Positions 1 through 8,740 of a DNA stretch of 30,483 nucleotides are shown here, one piece after another. Origin of the DNA: Candidatus Adlerbacteria bacterium (GTDB lineage: Bacteria > Patescibacteriota > Minisyncoccia > Phycocordibacterales > SBAW01); the NCBI GenBank assembly GCA_903824155.1, contig CAIJVL010000001.1:1-30483 (forward strand). Reading direction: 5' to 3'. The notes below the pieces were generated by a model. That model made no database searches, was not told where the DNA came from, and saw only the letters and a program-made list of their open reading frames with translations. Made by a program: the position numbers and the translations under genes. Position 1 is the first letter of the stretch. Each line of letters starts with the position of its first letter.

Positions 1-1
1 C

Positions 2-649
2 GAGATATTTTTTAAAGAAGAGTATTATCTTGACCCCACTGATGCCTCGTTACGCGTGCTCGATTGTGGAGCAAATATTGGCATTTCTCTCTTATATATA
101 AAATTGCGCGTGCCAAACGCGCGCGTTACCTGCTTTGAGCCCAACCCCGCCGCCCGCGCAGTGCTTGAAAAAAATATACAAGCCAATAGCTGGCAGGATT
201 CGGTCGAGGTATTGCCCTATGCACTTGGCGTGGCGGCAGGCAAAGCGCAGTTTACAACCGGCACCATTGATACTGACAGCGGCGGCAGGCTCGTACCAAA
301 TGCGCACCGTAATGCGCAGGACTCGTACGAAGTTTCAGTCGAGCCGCTCTCGCGCTTTATTATCGCGCCGATCGATTTTCTTAAGATAGATATCGAAGGC
401 GCGGAGTTTGACGTGCTTGAAGAGGCTGCGGCTGCGGGAGTGTTACACAACGTTTCGTATATCCAGCTTGAGTATCACGACGAGCCGGGCGTATTTGACC
501 GGCCTCTTTCGGACATGCTGCGCCTCTTGGAAACAGAGGGCTTTACAACCGCAGTACACAGTCCCATACATCCGCACCTTATGAAAAACGGTTGGCGCCG
601 CAACTGCATAGTGTATGCTTGGAGAGTATTTGCCAAAATTAAGCCATAA
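2..649 (+). CDS. FkbM-family SAM-dependent methyltransferase, 5' truncated by window edge
   Basis: The reading frame is open from base 2 to a TAA at 647-649, so the true start lies outside the window and 215 residues are visible. The SAM-binding motif I (LDCGANIGIS) is encoded just after base 56. It is followed by CFEPNP, the acidic loop that follows strand 2, and by FLKIDIEGAEFDVL, the hallmark of FkbM methyltransferases. These enzymes usually O-methylate sugars or other small hydroxylated substrates. The GTG at 56 lies inside the fold and is not a believable start. The gene is followed after 3 bases by another methyltransferase and then a flippase, which suggests glycan methylation. The family is clear; the substrate is not known. 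Confidence 0.85.
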   Translation, partial: EIFFKEEYYLDPTDASLRVLDCGANIGISLLYIKLRVPNARVTCFEPNPAARAVLEKNIQANSWQDSVEVLPYALGVAAGKAQFTTGTIDTDSGGRLVPNAHRNAQDSYEVSVEPLSRFIIAPIDFLKIDIEGAEFDVLEEAAAAGVLHNVSYIQLEYHDEPGVFDRPLSDMLRLLETEGFTTAVHSPIHPHLMKNGWRRNCIVYAWRVFAKIKP

Positions 650-652
650 TTC

Positions 653-1390
653 ATGAGTAAAAATCAAACATCTTATAGTGCTGCTTGGTTTGAAAAGAAC
701 AAGAATAGCTCTTACACATCGGGTATGATTATTGCACCCTTAGTAACTGACTTACTTTCTCCTCAACCTATAAAGTCTGTTGTGGATGTTGGTTGCGGAG
801 TAGGAGGTTGGGCCGCCGCTTTTATTGAGCAAAGCGCGGCAGAAGTACTAGGTATCGATGGAAATTGGGTCAATCATGCACAACTATTGATACCAAGCGA
901 TAATTTTATTTCGGCAGACCTCAAACAACCCATTGAGTTGGAAAAGAAATTTGATTTAGCTATCTGTATGGAGGTCGGAGAACATTTGCCTGATGAATCT
1001 GCTCCTATCTTAGTAAAAAGCCTTACCGAACTTGCCCCTGTTGTGTTATTTTCTGCAGCAATCCCTCACCAAGGCGGCAACCATCATATAAACGAAAAGT
1101 GGCCTCAATACTGGGCAAACTTTTTTGCACAAGAGAATTATATTCCTGTCGATTGTCTTAGAAGGAAAATTTGGATGAACGAACAGATAGGCTACTATTA
1201 TGCTCAAAATGCTTTCATATACGTAAAAAAAGATTTATTGCCACAATATCCGAAACTCCAAAAAGAAGTGGAAAATGGAAACTCGTCCGCGCTGCCCTTA
1301 GTACATCCAGTCAAATTTGAATCTTTCTTTAAACCAAAGCCACCCTTCACACAAAGGGTGGTTTGGAAACTGAAGCAGTTGATAAAGTGA
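653..1390 (+). CDS. class I SAM-dependent methyltransferase
   Basis: A 245-residue soluble protein. Residues 43-53 (VVDVGCGVGGW) form the glycine-rich SAM-binding motif I, and LGIDGNWV follows at the end of the second strand. ICMEVGEHLP resembles motif II/post-II of small-molecule methyltransferases. The ATG at 653 lies 3 bases after the previous stop, with no Shine-Dalgarno, so it is probably read through from the upstream gene. Base composition is visibly more AT-rich than the flanking genes, with many AAA, ATT and TTT codons, which suggests recent acquisition. The ending is TGA. A sugar or lipid-linked glycan substrate is inferred from neighbours only. Confidence 0.75.
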   Translation: MSKNQTSYSAAWFEKNKNSSYTSGMIIAPLVTDLLSPQPIKSVVDVGCGVGGWAAAFIEQSAAEVLGIDGNWVNHAQLLIPSDNFISADLKQPIELEKKFDLAICMEVGEHLPDESAPILVKSLTELAPVVLFSAAIPHQGGNHHINEKWPQYWANFFAQENYIPVDCLRRKIWMNEQIGYYYAQNAFIYVKKDLLPQYPKLQKEVENGNSSALPLVHPVKFESFFKPKPPFTQRVVWKLKQLIK

Positions 1391-1419
1391 AACTCCTAGT
1401 AGCTCGGTATTGTTTAAAG

Positions 1420-1425
1420 TACTAT
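1420..1425 (+). promoter_or_regulatory. candidate -10 hexamer for a leaderless flippase transcript
   Basis: TACTAT ends 7 bases before the ATG at 1433. An overlapping TATAAA at 1423-1428 is the alternative. No good -35 and no Shine-Dalgarno is seen. The spacing matches other candidates in this window (18165, 23627, 29109). Confidence 0.3.
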
Positions 1426-1432
1426 AAAGACA

Positions 1433-2710
1433 ATGTCCACTTTTAGAGAGCGTCTGTACCGCTTTTTGCGTTGGAGCGAGAGATACACCAAAACAGACAT
1501 GGTGTATCTTTTTACTACCGGAGTATGGGGTAACTTGGGCGCTTTTTCAGTATCGTTTTTCTCCTTCATCCTCTATATCGCGTTCGCGCACTTTCTTTCC
1601 AAAGAGACGTACGGCACCTACCAGTATTTGCTGTCGCTTGCAGGCATAGTCGGCAACTTTACCCTGACTGGCATGAATACCGCAGTCACCCAGGCAATTG
1701 CGCGCGGCTACGAGGGTGTTTTTTACAAGGCGATGCGCTTGCAGTATAAATGGAATATCGTGCCCACGCTCGGCACGTGGGCGTTTAGCGCCTATTATCT
1801 TTGGCACGGCAACATGACGTTGGGCTTTGGTTTGCTCATGATTGGACTTTTTACGCCGCTGCTCAACACCTTCAACACCTTCTCGGCAATACTCGGCGGC
1901 AAAAAAGACTTTAAGCGCGGCTTTTTGTTTAGCCTGTACGGCAACATCCCTTACTATGCCGCGCTTTTGCTGGTGTCTTTTTTTTACAATGCGCCGCTGC
2001 CCCTCTTGGCCGCCAATCTTCTGTCGCAAGTATTGGCGACGTACGTGCTCTACAAAGCAACGCTGCGCATATATCCCCCCAACGACAAGGTTGACCCCAA
2101 CGCGCTTAACTACGGCAACCATTTAAGCGTGATGGGCGCGCTCGGCGGCATTATTGGCCAGCTCGACAGCGTGTTTGTCTTCCATTACCTTGGCGCGGCC
2201 GACTTGGCCATTTACAGCTTTGCTACCGCGATACCCGAGCGGTTAGCCAGCTTTTTTAAATTTATCCCCGGCGCCGCGCTGCCCAAGTTTGCCGTCAAAA
2301 CCGACGAGGAAATTAGACGCTCGATACTTGCCAAAACAAGCATCGGCGTTGCCGCAGGCGCTATTATTGCCCTCATCTATATTGTATTTGCTAAGCTCTT
2401 TTTTATGCTCTTTTTCCCGGCGTATATGGCGGCCGTGCCCTACTCAATGGCCTACGCCTTGGTTATCATTGCATCAATCGGCTCGGTCTTCCCCACCGCG
2501 CTCATTGCCAAGCGCCGCATCAAAAGCCTCTACATATTTAACATTGCCAACCCCATCGTGCAGCTGGTGCTGCAGTTTGTCGGTATTATCTACTTTGGCT
2601 TGTGGGGGCTTATCGTAGCCAAGATATTGTATTGGTTTATTTTTGGGGCGTTTGCGTTGGCGCTGCTGATGCTCGAGGACTCCGAGGCAGAGCCGCCAGT
2701 ACTTTCGTAA
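1433..2710 (+). CDS. oligosaccharide flippase (Wzx/MATE-like polysaccharide exporter)
   Basis: A 425-residue polytopic membrane protein with about twelve hydrophobic segments spread over the whole length. The N-terminal region after a short basic cytoplasmic tail (GAFSVSFFSFILYIAFAHFL, then KETYGTYQYLLS) has the pattern of the polysaccharide biosynthesis/RfbX family. These proteins move lipid-linked sugar repeat units across the cytoplasmic membrane. It ends with a short acidic tail. It follows two methyltransferase genes on the same strand and is the only obvious exporter in the glycan island. A -10-like TACTAT ends 7 bases before the ATG. Its 3' end overlaps the convergent exostosin-like gene by 74 bases. 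Confidence 0.8.
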   Translation: MSTFRERLYRFLRWSERYTKTDMVYLFTTGVWGNLGAFSVSFFSFILYIAFAHFLSKETYGTYQYLLSLAGIVGNFTLTGMNTAVTQAIARGYEGVFYKAMRLQYKWNIVPTLGTWAFSAYYLWHGNMTLGFGLLMIGLFTPLLNTFNTFSAILGGKKDFKRGFLFSLYGNIPYYAALLLVSFFYNAPLPLLAANLLSQVLATYVLYKATLRIYPPNDKVDPNALNYGNHLSVMGALGGIIGQLDSVFVFHYLGAADLAIYSFATAIPERLASFFKFIPGAALPKFAVKTDEEIRRSILAKTSIGVAAGAIIALIYIVFAKLFFMLFFPAYMAAVPYSMAYALVIIASIGSVFPTALIAKRRIKSLYIFNIANPIVQLVLQFVGIIYFGLWGLIVAKILYWFIFGAFALALLMLEDSEAEPPVLS

Positions 2711-3737
2711 AAAAATAGTCAAAAAAAGAATCGAAGCGCAGCTTTGTTGCAAACACTTCGCGCGCCTTGTGTTGCGCCGCTTGCCACTCAACTTCGCTAC
2801 GTGCGTCGTACCACTCTCTCACCAGCTTGGGCGTATCTTGTATGTTATTCATAGGCACGCGCACCATTATTTTTTCGTAGTCGATATGGCCTTCGAGCGG
2901 CAGAACTATGTCGGTGTCGGGCACGACCGGTATGCGCCCCATGCATAGCGTCTTTAAAAAGCGGTTAGAGTAGTTGCCGTCGCCTTTGGGCGCCAACACG
3001 AAGTCGCTATTGATGATGCTGTCCAGATACTCGCGGCGAGCCTGTGCCGGGTCCAGCTCGATGGTGCGGTGCGCCCCCGAAAAGGATTTGCGCACGATAA
3101 AAAAAGTCTTTACCATGTTGGAGCGTTCGCATGCCCGCATCATCTTTTTGCGCCAATACACGCCGATGATGCGCGCGCGAAGTATAGGGTTAAAGATACT
3201 CGCCATTTTCCATCTCCAAACCTTAATATGATATTTAACTTGCTGCGTAATAGTTTGATAGTCGCCCTGCCCGCAAAACGATACTATCGGCACACTTTGT
3301 TTTTGGTGCAGAACAATGCCCTCTTTTGCGTTGTCCTCGGTAATGGTCGGCACGACGATATCCTGAGCACGCATGGTAGAGCGATACACCGACTGCCTAA
3401 ACACATATACGCGCGGGTCAAAGGGTACGAGGTCGTTTAAATCGCCGAACGAAAATACAAACACGGGGATGCCTAACTTTTCACCCATGTCCGCATAGGC
3501 GGCAACGTATGCGCGCACCTTTTCATCAGCCATTGCAAAGGTATTGGGGAGCACAATTGCCTGCGCCTCTGCAGCTTCTACATATGACACGCTTGTTTCA
3601 AAAAAGTTTGGCGGCAAATGCTTGTCATACATGATAGACCCCTTAGCGCCCGGAAACCGCGACCAAAACGGCAGCGCGAGGGGCGCATCTTCCAGAGGAT
3701 TAGGCACGTGCAGGCGGACTAGTGGATGCGTTTCCAT
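2637..3737 (-). CDS. exostosin-like (GT47-type) glycosyltransferase
   Basis: A 366-residue soluble protein. Residues 243-281 (SDFVLAPKGDGNYSNRFLKT, then MGRIPVVPDTDIVLPLE) match the nucleotide-sugar-binding half of exostosin-family proteins, which usually read SxF.L.P.G...S.R..E....G.IPV. The ATG at 3737 is chosen because homologous-looking sequence begins there; the open frame upstream is antisense-like sequence inside the preceding gene. The gene overlaps that membrane glycosyltransferase by 19 bases, so the two are co-transcribed. The last 20 or so residues are Pro/Ala/Ser-rich and come from antisense of the flippase 3' end. The sugar transferred cannot be told. Confidence 0.65.
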   Translation of the reverse strand: METHPLVRLHVPNPLEDAPLALPFWSRFPGAKGSIMYDKHLPPNFFETSVSYVEAAEAQAIVLPNTFAMADEKVRAYVAAYADMGEKLGIPVFVFSFGDLNDLVPFDPRVYVFRQSVYRSTMRAQDIVVPTITEDNAKEGIVLHQKQSVPIVSFCGQGDYQTITQQVKYHIKVWRWKMASIFNPILRARIIGVYWRKKMMRACERSNMVKTFFIVRKSFSGAHRTIELDPAQARREYLDSIINSDFVLAPKGDGNYSNRFLKTLCMGRIPVVPDTDIVLPLEGHIDYEKIMVRVPMNNIQDTPKLVREWYDARSEVEWQAAQHKAREVFATKLRFDSFFDYFFTKVLAALPRSPRASAAPTQTPQK

Positions 3738-5065
3738 ATTTTTCTTTGCAGCACGGCAAGACCCGCCACTATGAATAGCGATAAAAGCGGCTCGACCGGC
3801 AGACGCAGGCGCGACGCCGCAGATACTCCTCCTAATGCTGCAAAGTACAGGATGATGAATAAAAACGCCCACGCCAATGGCTTGCGGCGGCAGCTCCAAA
3901 AGCCCACCACAATGCACAGCAGCGCAATCACTATACCCACCCGCTCCAGCACCAGCCACCACGGCGTCACGGCGGCGCGGGCAAACTCTGCGAAGCGGTG
4001 CTGCGTAAGCAACTGTTTAAGATTGGCGGTTTGGTGCGGAGGATTAATGGCGGGATTTAAAAAGAACCCGGTCGAATTATACAAGTGAAAGAATGCGTAC
4101 TGTACCGGATGCGCAAGCACTGTTGCATAAATGTACTTATCAAGCGCCGGCGTATACGCCAAATTATACCAATTGGCTGGATAGCCGTTCGCATCAATAC
4201 CTTCGGGGACTCCGCTTTCGCGTGCGACCTGTTGTATACCATCGGCAATAGTTATATTGTTGTGCCAAGACAAATAATGCGGTATTTCGTAGTACGCCAT
4301 ATTAAGAGAAAAAAGCGACGAGAACGAGAGCACCCCGCTGTCGGCCTTGTTGCGCAGCATCCATGGCAAAAGCAGCACTGCAATTATTGCCAGCATCCCG
4401 ACTCCATAGAGCAGCTTTTGCTTAAAAGGTACGGCAGCGGCTAAAAGTGGAGCGACAAAAATAGGCAGCGCAATAAATCCGACTGGCCGTACATACACTG
4501 CCGCCGCAAACACAACGGCGGCAGTAATGGCACCGGCAAGCGGCCGAGTAGGAAATACTTTTACCAGCAGCACAAAGGCTAGCGTAAGCAAAAAAGTAAA
4601 TAGCATATCGGTCCCAACAATCATCACGATGTAAGGCACCAGCGGATTAGCCAAAAATAAAAGTGACGCCCATCTTCCCGCTTGCGGCGAAAGTAGCTGC
4701 GCCCCCAGCACATAGGTTAAAAGGCCCGTAGCAAATGCCAGTAGTATCTGCGCCAGCGTAACTGCAAAAAATGATCCCCCGGTAAAAAAGCGTATAGCTG
4801 CCGCAAACGCCGGATAGCCGGGAGTATGGAAGTACTCGTATTGCTCTCCCTGCCCATCGTTGAAATGCCCCTGCAGCAAGCTGGTTGAAAGTTCGGCATA
4901 TGAGGTAGAGTCGTGGTCGCCCACCGGCATCACAACCGCAGCACCCGCAGCACGCTCGATTTGGGCCAAGTGGATGGTATACACCCAGCCTCCGAGATAC
5001 AGCACAAAAAGCGCCCAAAGGGTGATGAGATACCAGCGCGGCAAAGAATTAAAAAAGTCTTTCAT
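3719..5065 (-). CDS. GT39/ArnT-like membrane glycosyltransferase
   Basis: A 448-residue multispanning protein with an N-terminal helix (residues about 12-32), then a large first loop with DHDSTSYAELS (Asp52 in the position of the catalytic Asp of GT-C enzymes) and FHTPGYPAFAAA. About ten hydrophobic helices follow. This is the layout of the dolichyl-phosphate-mannose mannosyltransferase/ArnT superfamily, which transfers a sugar from a polyprenyl-phosphate donor on the outer face of the membrane. It lies 5 bases after an FkbM methyltransferase and overlaps the exostosin-like gene, so it sits in the middle of the minus-strand glycan operon. The acceptor may be a protein or a lipid-linked glycan. 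Confidence 0.75.
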   Translation of the reverse strand: MKDFFNSLPRWYLITLWALFVLYLGGWVYTIHLAQIERAAGAAVVMPVGDHDSTSYAELSTSLLQGHFNDGQGEQYEYFHTPGYPAFAAAIRFFTGGSFFAVTLAQILLAFATGLLTYVLGAQLLSPQAGRWASLLFLANPLVPYIVMIVGTDMLFTFLLTLAFVLLVKVFPTRPLAGAITAAVVFAAAVYVRPVGFIALPIFVAPLLAAAVPFKQKLLYGVGMLAIIAVLLLPWMLRNKADSGVLSFSSLFSLNMAYYEIPHYLSWHNNITIADGIQQVARESGVPEGIDANGYPANWYNLAYTPALDKYIYATVLAHPVQYAFFHLYNSTGFFLNPAINPPHQTANLKQLLTQHRFAEFARAAVTPWWLVLERVGIVIALLCIVVGFWSCRRKPLAWAFLFIILYFAALGGVSAASRLRLPVEPLLSLFIVAGLAVLQRKIWKRIH

Positions 5066-5070
5066 ATAGG

Positions 5071-5955
5071 TTACCTGTATAATTTTTTAAACATGCGACT
5101 GGTCACATCAATTATCTTACCCCCCGCAATGTAAAGGTATGTGGCAAATGCCGAAGAATAAGGCAGTGACATAGCGCGGTTGCTTGGTACGGCCAGCACA
5201 TCAAATGCACAGCCTAAACGATTGAAAAAAACTGTCCCTGGCGTAATAAAGAGCGCCGCGAGCGATAGATTCCATAGTTTACCTAGTCTAACCTGCTCTT
5301 TGTCAGGTATAAGCAAGTACAACGTATACCCGCGGGAATGAAAAAATGATTGCAGGGCGCGGGGGCGTGAACCATACAAGCGCATTTGTGATAAAAACAC
5401 CTCAAATAATATCACCGGCTTGGACGTCTCAATAAGCCTTTGCGCGCCTTGTAGCACATTAAGCTCCATCCCTTCGACGTCAATTTTAATTGCATCGGCA
5501 TGCTCAACTTCATCATCGAGTCGGGCCACCGGTATGGCGCCCGCGCCCTCGATAAGCGAGCGCGATCCTGCGTTGCCTCTCTCGCCTTCGCGCAAGCCGG
5601 CCGTTGAATGCTTCGCGCCTAAACCTTTGTTGCGCGCGTCTACCGGGACAGTATTAAGTGCCACGTTTCGTTGTAGAAAGTCAAATGCCGCCGGACTTGG
5701 CTCAAAAGCAATAACTTTACGACCACGCAACCCCATAGGTATTGAAAAAGTGCCTATATGTGCACCTGCGTCCACCACAACCCCACCTTCTTTTATAAAA
5801 GATAAGAGTACGCCAAATGCCTCCCCTTGACGGGCACTGCCGGCACGCAGTCTATTAGCTATCTGCCTATCTTCAACGGGATCGATAGTAAAAACGCCCC
5901 ACGGCGTTGTATAGGTCTCAAAAGTCGATTCTCCCCCCATAGATGCAGGTATCAT
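5071..5955 (-). CDS. FkbM-family SAM-dependent methyltransferase
   Basis: A 294-residue protein. The N-terminal 50 residues (TPWGVFTIDPVEDRQIANRL) resemble the lead-in found in many FkbM enzymes. Motif I is VVVDAGAHIGTFS at residues 59-71, then FEPSPAAFDFLQRNV, then AIKIDVEGMELNVLQGA around residue 158. This is a complete FkbM domain. A C-terminal extension of about 60 residues has a hydrophobic stretch (LSLAALFITPGTVFFNRLG) that may touch the membrane. It lies between a GT9 gene (21 bases upstream) and the GT39-like gene. It is a second FkbM enzyme besides the one at the left edge; the two are too different to be recent copies. Confidence 0.85.
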   Translation of the reverse strand: MIPASMGGESTFETYTTPWGVFTIDPVEDRQIANRLRAGSARQGEAFGVLLSFIKEGGVVVDAGAHIGTFSIPMGLRGRKVIAFEPSPAAFDFLQRNVALNTVPVDARNKGLGAKHSTAGLREGERGNAGSRSLIEGAGAIPVARLDDEVEHADAIKIDVEGMELNVLQGAQRLIETSKPVILFEVFLSQMRLYGSRPRALQSFFHSRGYTLYLLIPDKEQVRLGKLWNLSLAALFITPGTVFFNRLGCAFDVLAVPSNRAMSLPYSSAFATYLYIAGGKIIDVTSRMFKKLYR

Positions 5956-5976
5956 ATAGCTTATAAGTAAAGTGCG

Positions 5977-7005
5977 CTATCGGGATACAAAATCCTTACT
6001 AGCAGTAAAAATAGCTTCGTCCGTAATATCATACAGACATTTGTAATACCTTTGGCCATCCTCTTCGACAAAGCAGTCCCTTTCAGCGTTATCGCACGTG
6101 CAGCGGCTTGTATTAAGTAGCACCTTTGCGTTGGGGTTGTATGTGGGCAACCAAGTGGGGCTCGAGCGTTGGGCGAGTACCACGCTCTTATGATTCATTA
6201 CCCCAGCCAGATGCGTAATACCGGTGTCAACACCAATATATAACGCGCTGTTTTGTATAATACCGGCCACTTCCAATATAGGCAGATTAATTGCCAGTTG
6301 GGTGCGTGGTAGATTGAGGGTCATTTCTTTTGCCGCCGGTTCATTTTCTTTCGAGCCCGTAACCACAAAAGAAAGGTCGGGATATTGCTTTGCAAAATCT
6401 AGAAGCAAGCTGCTCCATCGATGCATAGGAAGTGTCTTGCTTTGCAGGGTGGGGAACGGATGTATAGCAATGTATGCGTGTGGCAAAGAAATATTCTGGG
6501 GCAGTTGGACCTCCAACCTGAGGCTCGGCGGCGTATTGTCGCTTGCCGTCTCAATTCCTCCCGCGTGCAGTTCGTGGCGTAGATTATTAATATTTAAAAG
6601 GGCCGTATCATAGACCACGGTATGGGTATATGGTTGCCAGGAGCCGCGGTCGAGCATGCCCACTACCCTGTTGCCGGGCATACACCTAAAGAGCGTCGCG
6701 ATGCTTTTTATTTCTTTGGGATGAGTGCCCGGAGTCGGCGGCACGATTACCACGTACCTTCCACTTACAAAAAGTCGGACGATCAGCGCAAATGCATTGA
6801 AGGGATTTTTAGGAATAGGAACTACTTGGATGCGCGGATAGGCACGCGCAAGGTCGGCAATAATGGTTGCGTTGCGGCGCGCCAAGTACGTCACCCTCCC
6901 TTCCGGCTCCCTTTCAAGAAACTCGGCAAGCGCCGACAACGCCATAAGCGCGTCGCCTATCTGGCCTCCGGTTGGCAGCCACAAGATGTGTTTAGGCTTT
7001 TGCAT
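5977..7005 (-). CDS. glycosyltransferase family 9 (heptosyltransferase-like), downstream copy
   Basis: A 342-residue GT-B protein of the ADP-heptose:LPS heptosyltransferase family. The N-terminus has HILWLPTGGQIGDALMALSA, and the C-terminal half has FVVTGSKENEPAAKE and YIGVDTGITHLAGV, the conserved D-T-G-x-T-H loop of GT9. The tail carries four cysteines (RCTCDNAERDC, then YKCLYDIT), a variant of the C-x-x-C...C...CL tail known in many GT9 enzymes. It overlaps the upstream GT9 gene by 14 bases, and the two resemble each other throughout, so they arose by tandem duplication. Donor and acceptor are unknown; lipopolysaccharide heptose is unlikely to be the target if the host is a CPR bacterium. 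Confidence 0.85.
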   Translation of the reverse strand: MQKPKHILWLPTGGQIGDALMALSALAEFLEREPEGRVTYLARRNATIIADLARAYPRIQVVPIPKNPFNAFALIVRLFVSGRYVVIVPPTPGTHPKEIKSIATLFRCMPGNRVVGMLDRGSWQPYTHTVVYDTALLNINNLRHELHAGGIETASDNTPPSLRLEVQLPQNISLPHAYIAIHPFPTLQSKTLPMHRWSSLLLDFAKQYPDLSFVVTGSKENEPAAKEMTLNLPRTQLAINLPILEVAGIIQNSALYIGVDTGITHLAGVMNHKSVVLAQRSSPTWLPTYNPNAKVLLNTSRCTCDNAERDCFVEEDGQRYYKCLYDITDEAIFTASKDFVSR

Positions 7006-8065
7006 GAGAGAGAAAGTGCTCTGTTGCCTGTAAAATCTGATCGTCGGTTATATCATACAGACAGCGCAAGTATGGCTTTCCATCCTCATATACGACGCAC
7101 TCTCCCCCTTTATTGCCGTCACAAACGCATCTGGTATCGTTGGTAAGTATTATTGCATTGGGATTATATCTCGGCATCCAGCTGGGACCCATATTGTGCG
7201 TAAGTATCACGCTTGGCACTTTAAGCATGCTTGCAACGTGCGTCGGTCCCGTATCAACCCCAATATACAATGCGCTGTTTCCCATCAGCGCTGCCAGCTC
7301 GAGTATAGGAAGATTAAGCGCAAGAGTTGTGTGCGCAATCCCGGCGCTTATTTCTTTAGCTTCAGCTTCATTTTCTTTGCCTCCGGTAATCACCACGGGA
7401 TAGTGGGGATAGGTATCTGCAAGCAGAGCTAAAAGCTCTTTGCTTCGTCGCGGCGGAAACGACTTAGAAGAACTTGAACCGAACGGATGAAAGACTATGT
7501 ACGCACCCTTCGGATAGGGAGGCACAAAAGAGTCAAGTTTTTTAAATGAAAAATCGATAAGCGCTCCCTCTTTTGCCACAGTTAAACCTGCTAAACGGGC
7601 CAGTCTACGCATGTTATCAAAGTGCTGTATGCCTGGGTCATACGCTATCGACTTTTGGTACGGATTATCTTCAGTGCTTTTTAAAAGGCCAAAGGTGTGC
7701 GTACCAGGGCGCAACCGCAACAACAAGAATAGATACTTAGTGTTAAATACAGCGCTTTTTCCGAAAGCGGCTGGCATAAGCACCAGATACGGCTTGGAAA
7801 ATGCATGCCATACAAAAGCGCCAAGTCCTGCAAATTTTCTGTGAATAGCGACCACCTTAATAAAGGGATACTGCGCGGCCATGTCGCCGATAAGCCCTGC
7901 ATTTCGGCGTGCAATAATAGTAAAGCGCGCCTCCGGCTGGAACTTTTGTATCTCAACGCACAGCGCAAGCATCATGAGTGCATCTCCGATAGATCCGGAT
8001 GGGATAAATAGAATATTTTTTGAAGGTCGATTAGTTTTTTGTTGTAAGGACATAGATTTTTTCAT
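6992..8065 (-). CDS. glycosyltransferase family 9 (heptosyltransferase-like), upstream copy
   Basis: A 357-residue GT-B protein. It has NILFIPSGSIGDALMMLALC at the N-terminus, VVITGGKENEAEAKEIS in the second domain and YIGVDTGPTHVASM in the donor-binding loop. The C-terminus ends with RCVCDGNKGGEC and LRCLYDITDDQI, the same four-Cys pattern as its downstream paralogue. The ATG at 8065 overlaps the preceding methyltransferase gene by 35 bases; an in-frame ATG at 8053 is an equally good start. It probably adds one sugar and its paralogue a second one to the same glycan, but this is inference from the pairing. Confidence 0.85.
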   Translation of the reverse strand: MKKSMSLQQKTNRPSKNILFIPSGSIGDALMMLALCVEIQKFQPEARFTIIARRNAGLIGDMAAQYPFIKVVAIHRKFAGLGAFVWHAFSKPYLVLMPAAFGKSAVFNTKYLFLLLRLRPGTHTFGLLKSTEDNPYQKSIAYDPGIQHFDNMRRLARLAGLTVAKEGALIDFSFKKLDSFVPPYPKGAYIVFHPFGSSSSKSFPPRRSKELLALLADTYPHYPVVITGGKENEAEAKEISAGIAHTTLALNLPILELAALMGNSALYIGVDTGPTHVASMLKVPSVILTHNMGPSWMPRYNPNAIILTNDTRCVCDGNKGGECVVYEDGKPYLRCLYDITDDQILQATEHFLSHAKA

Positions 8066-8738
8066 GCGCCAGGTTCGGCACCAAGCTCAACGCTATTTTT
8101 TCTATCAATGGCTGCAGTATCCTTGCAACAGCTGGCACTTTCCACAGCAAGGGCACAAAAAAGCCTACAGGCATCGCGCGTACTATCGTAAAGCGTTTTG
8201 CAAATTCTTGCTCGTAGTATGCATACGGATGCAGATGCATATAGCCCTCCCAGCCCTTGAGGGTGGTTTGGAGGGATGAGAGTCCGCTTATGGAACAAAT
8301 GTATGTGCCGCGAGGCGTAAGCGCAGCCTGTACAGCGTTGAGTTCATCTGCAAGCTGCAGATAGTTGAGCACCCCGACCTCTACAATGCAATCGTATACG
8401 CTGGGCAATGCAACCGTATCGCGTACCGAAAAATGTATTGGCGTATCAGCATTATTTTTTTGGGCGACCGCTATCATTTGGGGAGCGATATCGACCGCAT
8501 CAAACGATGCCACGTTTTCGCTGTGATTCTGCCAAACGGCACGCGCCACCACGCCGTCGGCGCAGCCTATCTCAAGCATGGACACACTACCGTGCTTTGG
8601 TAAAAATTTTTTAAGCAATAAAAGTGTCAGACGCAGCCTTTCTTTAAAGAAAAATTGGGTAAAGGTAGTAGCCAGCTCCGGATAGCGCTTTTTTGAATAC
8701 GCATTGCTTTCAGCATTGTAAAAGTCGGTGTCTTTCAT
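8031..8738 (-). CDS. class I SAM-dependent methyltransferase
   Basis: A 235-residue protein starting at the ATG at 8738, 2 bases after the upstream GT4 stop. The open frame continues further upstream, but that part is antisense-like sequence within the GT4 gene. Motif I is SMLEIGCADGVVARAVW, followed by DAVDIAPQMIAVAQKN and by VYDCIVEVGVLNYLQ, the usual order of SAM-binding motifs I, II and III. After the Rossmann fold, residues about 160-235 are longer and hydrophobic (VGFFVPLLWKVPAVARILQP). It sits between a GT4 and two GT9 genes in one transcript, which suggests methylation of a sugar or glycan lipid. Confidence 0.75.
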   Translation of the reverse strand: MKDTDFYNAESNAYSKKRYPELATTFTQFFFKERLRLTLLLLKKFLPKHGSVSMLEIGCADGVVARAVWQNHSENVASFDAVDIAPQMIAVAQKNNADTPIHFSVRDTVALPSVYDCIVEVGVLNYLQLADELNAVQAALTPRGTYICSISGLSSLQTTLKGWEGYMHLHPYAYYEQEFAKRFTIVRAMPVGFFVPLLWKVPAVARILQPLIEKIALSLVPNLAHEKIYVLTTKN

Positions 8739-8740
8739 GG

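Noticed and set aside
1547..2122. 191-residue open frame on the minus strand
   Set aside because: It is antisense to the flippase; the composition is Arg/Gln/Val-rich shadow sequence.
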